Shown here: piece by piece, positions 17,956 through 26,057 of the stretch
Layout: each line of letters starts with the position of its first letter
Position numbering within the stretch: the first letter of the stretch is position 1
From: Verrucomicrobiota bacterium
GTDB taxonomy: Bacteria; Verrucomicrobiota; Verrucomicrobiia; Limisphaerales; JAEYXS01
Direction of reading: 5' to 3'
NCBI GenBank assembly: GCA_023431185.1
Contig: JAEYXS010000037.1
Coordinates: forward strand, 46,802-110,801
DNA length: 64,000 bases
Notes under the pieces: generated by a model
Told to the model about the DNA's origin: nothing
Seen by the model: only the letters and a program-made list of their open reading frames with translations
The model's database searches: none
Position numbers and translations under genes: made by a program

Positions 17956-17990
17956 TCACCCGGCCTGCCGGGTTACAGTGCGCCCGCGCA

Positions 17991-18713
17991 ATGGCTAACA
18001 AGTTCTATGAAGCGGGTGAGAAGCGGGCGGAGAAGGTGAACGACCTTTTCGCCACCATTGCGCCTCGATACGACCTCATCAATGATCTGCAAAGCTTTGG
18101 GCTGCACAGGTATTGGAAGCGAAAGCTCATCAAATTGGCCCACGTGAAGCCCGGGGAGAAGGCGCTCGACCTTTGTTGCGGCACGGGGGATGTGGCATTT
18201 GCCTTGGTGGAGCAGGGGGCGGAGGTCTTGGGGGTAGATTTTAGCGGCCCGATGCTATCCGTGGCCAAGCAGCGGCAGGAACGGGATGGGGTGAAGAACG
18301 TGGAGTTCGTGCGCGGCGATGCGCTGAAGTTACCAGCGGAGGATAGTTCGGTGGATGTACTGACCATCAGTTATGGGCTGCGGAACCTGTCGGACTTCGA
18401 GGGTGGCTTGAAGGAGATGCTGCGGGTGCTTAAGCCGGGTGGCCGCCTCTTGGTCTTGGATTTCGGCATCCCAGATAACCGGCTTTGGCGGTTCGGTTAC
18501 TTTCAGTATCTGAAATGGTTCGTCCCGGTTTTCGGCCGGCTCTTTTGCGGAGATTCGGATACGCATGCATACATCCTGAAATCCCTGCAACATTACCCGG
18601 CGCAACGTGGGGTGGAGAAGTTGATGCACAAGCTGGGATGCCAGGAGGTGCAGGTGGTGAATTTGCTGGGAGGGGTAATGGGGATTAATTATGGAATCAA
18701 GGCAGAGAGGTAG
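17991..18713 (+). CDS. ubiE: Ubiquinone/menaquinone biosynthesis C-methyltransferase
   Basis: The ATG at 17991 (MANKFYEAGEKRAEKVNDLF) gives 240 residues; the frame opens earlier but without match. Family signatures are FATIAPRYDLINDLQSFGLHRYWK, the SAM motif ALDLCCGTGDVAF, GVDFSGPML, ISYGLRNLSDF and LKPGGRLLVLDFGIP, ending with GVMGINYGIKA. It methylates the demethylated quinone precursor (demethylmenaquinone or the benzoquinol). Which quinone the organism makes is not shown here; menaquinone is likely. A long inverted repeat lies in its upstream region and a REP-like hairpin begins at its stop codon. Confidence 0.95.
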   Translation: MANKFYEAGEKRAEKVNDLFATIAPRYDLINDLQSFGLHRYWKRKLIKLAHVKPGEKALDLCCGTGDVAFALVEQGAEVLGVDFSGPMLSVAKQRQERDGVKNVEFVRGDALKLPAEDSSVDVLTISYGLRNLSDFEGGLKEMLRVLKPGGRLLVLDFGIPDNRLWRFGYFQYLKWFVPVFGRLFCGDSDTHAYILKSLQHYPAQRGVEKLMHKLGCQEVQVVNLLGGVMGINYGIKAER

Positions 18714-18733
18714 GGCGAGACTCCGTCGAGCCC
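18709..18733 (+). repeat. REP-like hairpin with GTAG foot (copy C), next to the RAYT gene
   Basis: GGTAGGG (18709-18715) leads into a stem GGGC (18713-18716) with GCCC (18730-18733), a GA/GA internal loop, and an inner stem GAC (18719-18721) with GTC (18725-18727) closing TCC. A GTAG tetranucleotide at the foot of a hairpin is the known recognition layout for REP-associated tyrosine transposases, and such a gene begins at 18849 on the same strand. Confidence 0.6.
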
Positions 18734-18848
18734 TGACTAGACCTTGAAGCCATAGAATTTTAGATAAAGGTATTCTGGCAACACGAGGGTCGTTCGAATG
18801 ACGGGTTCATTCCTCGACAGTGATTGGAGCTTTTAGAAATGTGTTTCT

Positions 18849-19274
18849 ATGGCTGAAGGATTTAACCAAAAAGCTGGGAGACAGAAACCAGCACGAGGAG
18901 TGCAGGTCACCTTAAGCGGTCCCAATATTGTGTGGGCAACTGTTTGCACCAAAGATCGCGATCCTTGGTTAGCCAATGAGGAGGCACATCAGCAGTTACG
19001 TTCCGTTTGGCAGGCAGCGCAGAAATGGCTGGTGAGTGATTACATCATCATGCCGGATCATCTGCATTTCTTTGCCGCACCGACAGAGCTGGATTATTCA
19101 TTCGATAATTGGGTGACCTATTGGGAGCGACAGTTTCGCAAGCTGCATAAGCATGAAACGTGGCGGTGGCAATCACATCCTTTTCATCATCGTTTGCGAA
19201 ATGGAGAAAGCTATACTGAGAAATGGCACTATCTGCGTAGAAGCCATCTCATAAATGAGGGCTTGTACTTTTAA
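18849..19274 (+). CDS. REP-associated tyrosine transposase (RAYT), 3' end replaced by IS
   Basis: The product has 141 residues in the Y1/HUH transposase family. The HUH pair is His71-x-His73 in IMPDHLHFFA, and the likely nucleophile is Tyr122 in GESYTEKWHYLR. RAYTs cut and join single-stranded DNA at REP hairpins and are domesticated single-copy relatives of IS200/IS605 transposases. The usual C-terminal NPV-AGL-type segment is missing: after Arg130 the codons come from the left end of an IS5-family element, which supplies 11 residues and the stop. Activity is therefore doubtful, although the HUH and Tyr residues remain. GTAG-footed hairpin copy C lies 116 bases upstream. Confidence 0.82.
   Translation: MAEGFNQKAGRQKPARGVQVTLSGPNIVWATVCTKDRDPWLANEEAHQQLRSVWQAAQKWLVSDYIIMPDHLHFFAAPTELDYSFDNWVTYWERQFRKLHKHETWRWQSHPFHHRLRNGESYTEKWHYLRRSHLINEGLYF
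19238..19257 (+). repeat. IS5-family left terminal inverted repeat
   Basis: Twenty bases that match the right end (20060-20079) exactly as reverse complement. This end forms the last codons of the interrupted RAYT gene. Confidence 0.92.
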
Positions 19275-19295
19275 CGATAACGTACAAGCTCGGGG

Positions 19296-20068
19296 ATGGA
19301 TTTGACCGATGAGCAATGGGCGAAGATTGAAAGCGTGTTGTTGCCGGACCCCGTACGTGCGGATGGCCGGGGCCGACCGTGGAGTGACCGGCGCAAGGTG
19401 ATGAACGGCATACTGTGGATTTTGCGGACAGGGGCTCCGTGGAAAGATCTGCCCGCCCGTTATGGCAGTTATCAGACCGTGCATCGCCGCTTCCAAAGCT
19501 GGGCGCGGAGCAAACAGCTGGAGTATCTGCTATGGCTGCTGGCCGAGGATCTGCGGGAGCGCGGCGGGATCGATGTGCGGGAATGCTTTGTGGACGGCAC
19601 GTTTGTGCCGGCCAAAAAAGGGGGGCCGGGGTTGGGCTCACCAAGCGGGGCAAGGGCTGCAAAATCATGGGTATCTGCGACGCTGCTGGTGTTCCACTCG
19701 CCTTACGCGCAGGGAGCGCTGGCCCGGCGGAAGTAAAGCTGGTGGAAAACACCGTGGCCCAACGCTGGGTGGCCCCGCCGCCGGACAAGCTCATCGGCGA
19801 CAAGGCTTATGACAGCGATGGCCTGGATGCCCGGATGGCGGAACGCTTCGGCACCGAGGTCATCGCGCCGCACCGTCGCGGACGCCAGCGCAAGGCCACC
19901 CAAGATGGCCGTTGCTTGCGTCGCTATGTGCGCCGCTGGCACATCGAACGCCTCTTCGCCTGGCTGGGCAACTACCGCCGCCTGCTTATCCGCTGGGAAT
20001 ACCACCTCGAAAACTATCAGGCCTTCCTCCACCTCGCCGCCACCCTCATCCTCCTCAAACATTTATGA
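19296..20068 (+). CDS. IS5-family DDE transposase made by -1 frameshift
   Basis: ORF A (from 19296; MDLTDEQWAKIESVLLP, SDRRKVMNGILWILRTGAPWKDLP) carries the first catalytic Asp in CFVDGTFVPAKKGG. ORF B, in the -1 frame, continues with VGLTKRGKGCKIMGI, the second Asp in IGDKAYDSD and the Glu in RRWHIERLFAWLGNYRRL. The switch point is a run of six A then six G at 19614-19625, exactly where the family consensus passes from one frame to the other. ORF A alone would read on to a stop at 19736 with no family match. This is the expected frameshift or transcript-slippage arrangement of IS427-like elements and does not imply decay. The start overlaps no host gene. Confidence 0.88.
19614..19625 (+). 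other. A6G6 frameshift site in the transposase
   Basis: Six A followed by six G join transposase frame 0 to frame -1. Homopolymer runs of this type promote ribosomal frameshifting or RNA polymerase slippage in IS elements. Which of the two acts here cannot be told from sequence. Confidence 0.6.
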
Positions 20069-20079
20069 GATGGCTTCTA
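20060..20079 (-). repeat. IS5-family right terminal inverted repeat
   Basis: Exact reverse complement of 19238-19257. It contains the transposase stop (20066-20068) and the ATG at 20065 used by the caspase-like gene. Confidence 0.92.
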
Positions 20080-20937
20080 GCAATCATTAGCAAGCACGGG
20101 CTTGGGCTGATTCTTTATTTTTTGTTTGCTGTTGGGTTCTTGCAAGGGGCGGAAGTTGTGGCGAGCAATAGTGGGAAGTCAGCCGGTTTGTTTGTTGGAA
20201 TTGGGAGGTTTGAGTTTCAGGCGGGGCTGGAGAATTTGGAGTATGCACCGGATGATGCGGTGGGTTTGGCGCACCGGTTCGTGGTGGAGTTGAAAACGGT
20301 CCCGGCGGCGAAGGCGCAGGTGGTTTTGGCGGGGGAGCCAAAGTCGGAACGAGGCCGGAAGCAGTGGGCGGAGTTGAAGGCGTTGAAAGTGGAGATGGTG
20401 AAGGGGACGCGGAATGGGTTGCAGAAGGCGTTGAAGAAGTTCTCGACGCAATCGGCTTCAGGCGGGATGGCGGTGATGACGTTTTCCGGGCACGGGTACG
20501 AGACTCAGCAGGATGTGTATCTGATGCCCAGTAATGGAAATTGGCAACTGGCGCGGACTACGGGGGTGAGTTTTCAAGCGGTGCTCGAGGCGATGCAGGC
20601 GAGCAAGGCGACGTCGCGAGTGTTGCTGCTGGATGCGTGTCGAGAGGTGCCGGATATGGTCAAGCTGGATCGAGAGGCGGCGGATCGGATGATGCGGGAT
20701 CGGGTAGGGAAGGTGGCAGGGTTGACGGTGTTGGCGTCTTGTTCGGCGGGGGAGCGGAGCTGGCAGGCGAAAACGCTGGAGCAGGGGGTGTTCACGCATT
20801 TTGTATTGGAAGAACTGAAGAAGCCGGAAGTGAATTGGATGGAGCTAGGTGGACGCGTGGTGAAGGGGCAGGAAGAATGGTTTCGCAAGTTTGAGGTGAA
20901 AGGGCCTCGGGCGTGGTGCCTACGGAATGTCGAATGA
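20065..20937 (+). CDS. Secreted caspase-like (peptidase C14) protein
   Basis: From the ATG at 20065 the product has 290 residues: a signal-peptide-like N-terminus (LGLILYFLFAVGFLQGAE), then a caspase p20-type domain. Catalytic His143 is in MTFSGHGYE and Cys192 in LLLDACRE, with the family opening LFVGIGRFE and YAPDDAVGLAHRF. Bacterial members of this clan cleave after basic or acidic residues; the substrate is unknown. The ATG overlaps the IS transposase stop (ATGA) and lies inside the IS right end, so the first five codons come from the IS. No other good start exists before the hydrophobic segment. There is no adaptor or effector domain fused. Confidence 0.85.
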   Translation: MRWLLAIISKHGLGLILYFLFAVGFLQGAEVVASNSGKSAGLFVGIGRFEFQAGLENLEYAPDDAVGLAHRFVVELKTVPAAKAQVVLAGEPKSERGRKQWAELKALKVEMVKGTRNGLQKALKKFSTQSASGGMAVMTFSGHGYETQQDVYLMPSNGNWQLARTTGVSFQAVLEAMQASKATSRVLLLDACREVPDMVKLDREAADRMMRDRVGKVAGLTVLASCSAGERSWQAKTLEQGVFTHFVLEELKKPEVNWMELGGRVVKGQEEWFRKFEVKGPRAWCLRNVE

Positions 20938-20997
20938 CGAAAGAATGAGCAATGTCCAAAGGACACAGCTTATTGGTTTCTTCAGGAGTCTACTTAC

Positions 20998-21018
20998 TGC
21001 TGGCTAGAAGCCAGCAGC
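20998..21018 (+). repeat. Perfect 9-base hairpin after the caspase-like gene
   Basis: CTGCTGGCT (20998-21006) pairs with AGCCAGCAG (21010-21018) around a 3-base loop. No T run follows, so it is a weak terminator at best, or another dispersed palindrome. It lacks the GTAG foot of copies A to C. Confidence 0.5.
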
Positions 21019-21093
21019 ACGGGACTGTGTGTTTCGGCGTGGGATTGGCTTGGAATTGAGGCGGGGCGGTGATTCAGTGGGTGGACTTATTTT

Positions 21094-21816
21094 ATGATTG
21101 GATTGGGGACTGTTATCAATGCGGTGGCGATTCTGCTGGGTGGTATCATCGGGTTGATGGTGAAGCAGCAGTTGAGCAAGGACGCGCAGAACAATATCAA
21201 GGCGGTATTGGTGATCTTCACGTTTGTGGCGGCGGCGCACATGATCTGGTCGGGATTGAACGGGTCGTTTGGGCAGGTCGCGAAGCAGGTGGGCATCATG
21301 TTTCTCTCGCTGATCCTCGGGAACATCATCGGCATGGTGCTGGGCATCCAGAAGCGGTTGGGCAAGCTGGGCGAGTATGCGACGGAACGATTCACGAAGG
21401 CGCAGAGCGGGGAAAAGCAGCCGGTGGCGGAGGGGTTCATCACCTGCACGCTGCTGTTCTGTGTGGGGCCGATGGCGATCTTGGGTTCCATCCAGGACGG
21501 GATGACGGGTGAATTCAAAACGCTGGCGTTGAAGGGGGCGATGGATGGGCTGGCGACGCTCAGCTTTGCAGCAGTGTTCGGCTGGGGGGTGCTGCTCTCG
21601 ATCATCCCGGTGGTGGCGTATCAAGGGACGATCACGCTGCTGGCAAAAGCACTGGCGGGGCATCTGGACGAGCCGATGATTAATTCACTGAACGCGACGG
21701 GTGGTCTGCTGGTGATGTGTCTGCCGTTGGTGATCTATGGAGTGCGCAAGGTGCCGCTGGCGAATTATCTGCCTGCACTGGCAGTGGCGCCGTTATTGAC
21801 GAAATGGCTGGGATAG
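21094..21816 (+). CDS. DUF554 family membrane protein
   Basis: The product has 240 residues and about seven hydrophobic segments, starting with the family pattern IGLGTVINAVAILLGGIIGLMVKQ. The conserved core EGFITCTLLFCVGPMAILGSIQDGMTGE and the segment ALKGAMDGLATLSFAAVFGWGV mark it as DUF554 (YdfK/YqgA-like). It is an inner-membrane protein of unknown function, sometimes suggested to be a transporter. It stands alone, with noncoding sequence on both sides. Confidence 0.9.
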   Translation: MIGLGTVINAVAILLGGIIGLMVKQQLSKDAQNNIKAVLVIFTFVAAAHMIWSGLNGSFGQVAKQVGIMFLSLILGNIIGMVLGIQKRLGKLGEYATERFTKAQSGEKQPVAEGFITCTLLFCVGPMAILGSIQDGMTGEFKTLALKGAMDGLATLSFAAVFGWGVLLSIIPVVAYQGTITLLAKALAGHLDEPMINSLNATGGLLVMCLPLVIYGVRKVPLANYLPALAVAPLLTKWLG

Positions 21817-22544
21817 AAGGTTTTTTGACAGGATATTGACAAGATTTACGGGGGCGAACTGACTTGGGATTGGTAACACGTGATGCGTAACTGGGAGGCG
21901 CTGGGTTCTCTAACCACAAATTTTTGCGAAGAGTCCATGCCCAGACAGTGCATTGGTGTGCGTTATGTGCTTTGGCACGGGATATGTTACTGCTTGGTGG
22001 TGATGGATTTAGCAGTTGGCGGGCGGGTTTTTAGGGGATTCCCAAAGCGGGCTGAAAGATGCCTGTGTAAAAAGCTGCATGATGAGCAAAATGCGGCTGA
22101 GGTGGCTTTGTCTGTCAAGATTGGGAAACGCGAAGGGTTACGGATGGACGGGAAGTGAGGTGTAGGGCGTAATTTGTGATCTGTGGACGGGATGTTTTTT
22201 TGAAATTTTGTGTGGATGTAGTGGGATATAGCCGATGCAAGGCTAACGCTGGTGGAAGTTTTCGGGCAGGATGGCGGGCAGATGAGCGAAATATTTAGTG
22301 AACGTAGTGGAACGGAAGGGTGGATTGTCGGACGATTGTCGATAGGATGGACGCGAGAATGAGCGATTGAGGACGAAGGAAGACTACGAGAACGATCACG
22401 GACATAGGGGCAGGGTGACATTGATTTTGAGACACGACTGAACTAAGAGTGCGGGGTGGTTGGTGGAGACGCGCCAAGCACTGTCGCCCAAGACATTAAC
22501 AATTTTTTCGGCATAACGCCAAAGCGCAATCTCAGAAAGCCAAT
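21817..22544. other. 728-base region without a convincing gene
   Basis: Short open frames here have no recognisable product and poor composition. Just after the DUF554 stop a direct repeat TTGACAGGATA/TTGACAAGATT (21825-21846) includes two perfect TTGACA hexamers 10 bases apart, but without a good -10 at a fitting distance. The rest, rich in G and A on the + strand, shows no tRNA fold or strong terminator. The promoter of the transglutaminase operon is expected near the right end. Confidence 0.6.
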
Positions 22545-25500
22545 ATGGCCATTCACGTAGCACTCCATCATCGCACGCATTACAAGTATGACCGCCTGGT
22601 GAACCTTGGGCCGCAGGTCATCCGGTTGCGTCCAGCGCCCCATGCACGGACACGTATACTGGGTTACTCGCTGCGCATCCTGCCGGAGAAGCACTTCCTG
22701 AACTGGCAGCAGGATCCGCAGTCCAATTATCTGGCGCGCGCGGTATTCGAGCAGCCGACGAGGGAATTCTGCGTGGAGGTGGATTTGGTGGCGGAGATGT
22801 CGGTGCTGAACCCGTTCGACTTCTTCTTGGAGCCGGATGCGGAGCGGTTTCCCTTCCACTACGATTCCACGCTGGATCATGAATTGGAGCCCTTTCAGCT
22901 CAAGTGCGGGTTGACGCCGAAGTTCCTCCAGTATCTGGACGTGGTACGGAAGGAAATCGTGGGTGAGGAGCATCTGGCCTACATGGACGGGCATGAGCTG
23001 CCGTTGACGCACTCGGAGCAAGGCGCGGATGTGCATCATCATAGTGAGTTGCCAGCCCCTGGCCAGACGGCGAAGGAGGATCCGAAGGACAAGCGCCAGC
23101 GCACGATCGATTTCCTGGTGGCGCTGAACCAGAAGCTGTGGAAGGACATCAAGTATGTCATCCGTCTGGAGCCGGGCGTGCAGACGCCGGAGGAGACACT
23201 GACGACCTTGAGCGGGTCGTGCCGTGATTCGGCGTGGTTGATGTGCCAGTTGCTGCGGCATTGCGGGTTGGCTTCACGGTTTGTGAGCGGTTACCTCATC
23301 CAGCTCACGGCGGATGTGAAATCGCTAGATGGTCCGAGCGGGGCAGAGAAAGATTTCACGGACCTGCACGCGTGGTGCGAGGTGTATCTGCCGGGCGCAG
23401 GCTGGATCGGCCTGGACCCTACGAGCGGTTTGCTGGCGGGTGAGGGACACATTCCCTTGGCGGCGGCACCGGATCCCTCCAGTGCGGCGCCGATCACGGG
23501 TGGCGTGGATGAGTGCGAGAGCGAATTCAGCTTCGAAATGAAGGTGACGCGCATCGTGGAAACGCCGCGAGTGACGTTGCCCTACACGGACGAGCAATGG
23601 GCGGAGATCGAGAAGCTGGGACATCGCGTGGATGGCGATCTCTCGAAGCATGACGTGCGTCTGACGATGGGTGGTGAGCCGACCTTTGTATCCATCGATG
23701 ACTATGATGGCGCTGAGTGGAACACCACAGCGCTGGGGCCCACGAAGCGGGCGAGGGCGGATGAATTGCTCAAGCGTTTGCAGAAGCGCTGGGCTCCGGG
23801 CGCCTTGATGCATTACGGCCAGGGGAAGTGGTATCCGGGAGAGCAATTGCCGCGCTGGGCTTTCGGATGTTACTGGCGCAAGGACGGCGTGCCGATGTGG
23901 GAGAACCGCGAATTGATCGCGGAAGAGACCAAGAACTACGGACACACCTCCAAGGATTCGGAACAGTTCATCCAGGCTTTGACGGCTCGGCTCGAGGTCG
24001 ATCCGCAATGGGTTTTGCCGGGTTATGAGGATGCGTTCTATTATTTGTGGAAGGAGCGCCGGTTGCCGGACAACGTGGACCCGCATAAGTCCAATCTGAG
24101 CGATCCGGAGGAGCGGAAACGCCTGGCGAAGGTGTTTGAGCAGGGATTGGACAAGGTCATCGGTCACATGTTGCCGATCCAACGGCGCTGGGCTGGTAAC
24201 AAGCCGGTATGGGCCAGCGGGCCGTGGTTTTTGCGTTCGGAGCGCATGTATTTGATCCCGGGTGATTCTGCTATGGGCTTCCGTCTGCGCTTGGATTCTT
24301 TGCCGTGGGTGAAGCAGTCGGAATATCCCTTCACGAACGAGTTGGACCCGTTGGTGGCGCGTCCGCCTTTGCCGCCGCGTCCGGCGAAAGATCCGCAACG
24401 TTTCTTGGCGGGCGGGATCATGCCGCCGGGAGGCATCGGATCAGGTTACAGCGGATTCGGAATCGGCGGGCAAGCCATTCCGCACACCAAGCCGCAGATC
24501 CCGATGCTGCAAGATCCGACCAGGCGGCCGGATAAACAGCAATCGGCCTCATGGATCGTGCGCACGGCCCTGTGCGTGGAGCCGCGGGAGGGCAAACTGC
24601 ATGTGTTCATGCCGCCGGTGGAGACGCTGGAGGATTACATCGAACTCATCGCCGCCATCGAAGAAACGGCTGAGCATCTGCAAACGCCGGTGGTCATTGA
24701 AGGTTACACACCACCGTTCGACTCGCGTCTGAACGTGCTGAAGGTGACGCCAGACCCGGGCGTGATCGAAGTGAATCTGCACCCTTCCTCCAACTGGCAG
24801 GAACTGGTGGAGCGCACGACGGTGCTCTACGAGGAAGCGCGTTTGTCGCGCTTGGGCACGGAGAAATTCATGGTGGATGGCAAGCATGCTGGCACCGGTG
24901 GCGGCAATCACATCATCATCGGTGGTTCCACGCCGGCGGATAGTCCGTTGCTGCGTCGTCCGGACATGCTGCGCAGTCTCGTCTCGTACTGGCAGAATCA
25001 TCCGTCGTTGTCGTTCATGTTCAGCGGCATGTTCCTTGGCCCCACGAGCCAGAGCCCACGTATCGATGAGGCGCGGAATGATTCGCTGTATGAATTGGAA
25101 GTGGCCTTCAAGCAAGTGCCGGACAAGGGCTGGATACCGCCGTGGCTCGTCGATCGCCTGTTCCGTAATTTGCTGATCGATTCCACCGGCAATACGCATC
25201 GTGCGGAGTTCTGCATCGACAAGCTGTATGCGCCGGAGAGCAGCACGGGGCGTTTGGGGCTTTTGGAGATGCGCGCCTTCGAGATGCCGCCGCATTCACG
25301 GATGAGCCTGACGCAGCATCTGCTGTTGCGCTCTTTGGTGAGCCGGTTCTGGCAGGAACCCTACACGAAGCCGCTGGTGCGCTGGGGCACGGAGATCCAT
25401 GACAAGTGGATGATGCCGCACTTCATCTGGCAGGACATGGAAGATGTGGTGCGCGATCTGCAGGACTTCGGTTATCAGATGAAACCGGAGTGGTTCGCGC

Positions 25501-26057
25501 CTCATTTCGAGTTCCGGTTCCCGTTCGCGGGCGATTACGCGGCGCGTGGATTGAACGTGGAGCTCCGGCATGCGCTGGAGCCGTGGCATGTGTTGGGTGA
25601 GGAGCCTGGTCCTGGCGGTGCGGTGCGTTATGTGGATTCATCCCTTGAGCGCATGCAGATCAAGGTGCAAGGCATGACCGATCCGCGGCACAAGCTCACC
25701 ATCAACGGGTATCAACTGCCGCTGCATCCGACGGGCACAAAGGGTGAATTCGTGGCGGGTGTGCGTTATCGTGCGTGGCAGCCGGCCTCGTGCTTGCAAC
25801 CCACGGTGCCGGTGCACAGCCCGTTGATACTGGATGTGGTGGATACTTGGAACGAGCGTTCCTTGGGCGGTTGCAGTTACAACGTGGTGCATCCAGGGGG
25901 ACGGAGTTATACGACGTTCCCGGTGAATTCGTATGAGGCGGAAAGCCGCCGTCTGGCGCGTTTCTTCCGGCATGGTCATACACCGGGCAAACTGAAACTC
26001 AAAGCGGTGCCGGTGAACCCGGAAGCGCCGCTGACTTTGGATCTGCGAAATGTCTGA
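22545..26057 (+). CDS. Transglutaminase-like protein fused to DUF2126 amidoligase
   Basis: This 1170-residue protein begins with a transglutaminase N-terminal beta region (HHRTHYKYDRLVNLGPQVIRLRP), then a transglutaminase core with Cys226 (LSGSCRDSAWLMCQLL), His275 (DLHAWCEVYLPG) and Asp291 (GLDPTSGLL). From about residue 355 on (VRLTMGGEPTFVSIDDYDG, then HAGTGGGNHIIIGG and RSLVSRFWQEPYTKPLVRWGTEIHDKWMMPHF) it is DUF2126, annotated in Pfam as a putative amidoligase. There is no signal peptide. It may hydrolyse or form amide bonds on a peptide substrate. Its stop overlaps the next start by eight bases. Confidence 0.9.
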   Translation: MAIHVALHHRTHYKYDRLVNLGPQVIRLRPAPHARTRILGYSLRILPEKHFLNWQQDPQSNYLARAVFEQPTREFCVEVDLVAEMSVLNPFDFFLEPDAERFPFHYDSTLDHELEPFQLKCGLTPKFLQYLDVVRKEIVGEEHLAYMDGHELPLTHSEQGADVHHHSELPAPGQTAKEDPKDKRQRTIDFLVALNQKLWKDIKYVIRLEPGVQTPEETLTTLSGSCRDSAWLMCQLLRHCGLASRFVSGYLIQLTADVKSLDGPSGAEKDFTDLHAWCEVYLPGAGWIGLDPTSGLLAGEGHIPLAAAPDPSSAAPITGGVDECESEFSFEMKVTRIVETPRVTLPYTDEQWAEIEKLGHRVDGDLSKHDVRLTMGGEPTFVSIDDYDGAEWNTTALGPTKRARADELLKRLQKRWAPGALMHYGQGKWYPGEQLPRWAFGCYWRKDGVPMWENRELIAEETKNYGHTSKDSEQFIQALTARLEVDPQWVLPGYEDAFYYLWKERRLPDNVDPHKSNLSDPEERKRLAKVFEQGLDKVIGHMLPIQRRWAGNKPVWASGPWFLRSERMYLIPGDSAMGFRLRLDSLPWVKQSEYPFTNELDPLVARPPLPPRPAKDPQRFLAGGIMPPGGIGSGYSGFGIGGQAIPHTKPQIPMLQDPTRRPDKQQSASWIVRTALCVEPREGKLHVFMPPVETLEDYIELIAAIEETAEHLQTPVVIEGYTPPFDSRLNVLKVTPDPGVIEVNLHPSSNWQELVERTTVLYEEARLSRLGTEKFMVDGKHAGTGGGNHIIIGGSTPADSPLLRRPDMLRSLVSYWQNHPSLSFMFSGMFLGPTSQSPRIDEARNDSLYELEVAFKQVPDKGWIPPWLVDRLFRNLLIDSTGNTHRAEFCIDKLYAPESSTGRLGLLEMRAFEMPPHSRMSLTQHLLLRSLVSRFWQEPYTKPLVRWGTEIHDKWMMPHFIWQDMEDVVRDLQDFGYQMKPEWFAPHFEFRFPFAGDYAARGLNVELRHALEPWHVLGEEPGPGGAVRYVDSSLERMQIKVQGMTDPRHKLTINGYQLPLHPTGTKGEFVAGVRYRAWQPASCLQPTVPVHSPLILDVVDTWNERSLGGCSYNVVHPGGRSYTTFPVNSYEAESRRLARFFRHGHTPGKLKLKAVPVNPEAPLTLDLRNV

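Larger units (their letters stand above)
19238..20079 (+). mobile_element. Complete IS5-family (IS427-like) insertion sequence
   Basis: The 842-base element has perfect 20-base terminal inverted repeats: TAGAAGCCATCTCATAAATG at 19238-19257 and its reverse complement at 20060-20079. If the outermost TA of each end is host DNA, it is flanked by a 2-base TA duplication. It carries one transposase in two overlapping frames (19296-20068). A subterminal hairpin (19261-19268 with 19282-19289) precedes the start and could block translation of read-through transcripts. It sits inside the RAYT gene and its right end overlaps the start of the caspase-like gene. Confidence 0.9.

Noticed and set aside
19912..20064. 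Longer N-terminus for the caspase-like protein starting inside the IS
   Set aside because: Those codons are the transposase gene read in another frame. The signal peptide begins after the ATG at 20065.
19296..20068. Reading the split transposase as a pseudogene
   Set aside because: The frame change is exactly at A6G6 where IS427-like elements shift frame, and all DDE residues and both ends are intact.
21880..22158. Possible 92-residue protein after the DUF554 gene
   Set aside because: The product is Cys-rich without pattern, has no ribosome binding site, and stands alone in a noncoding gap.
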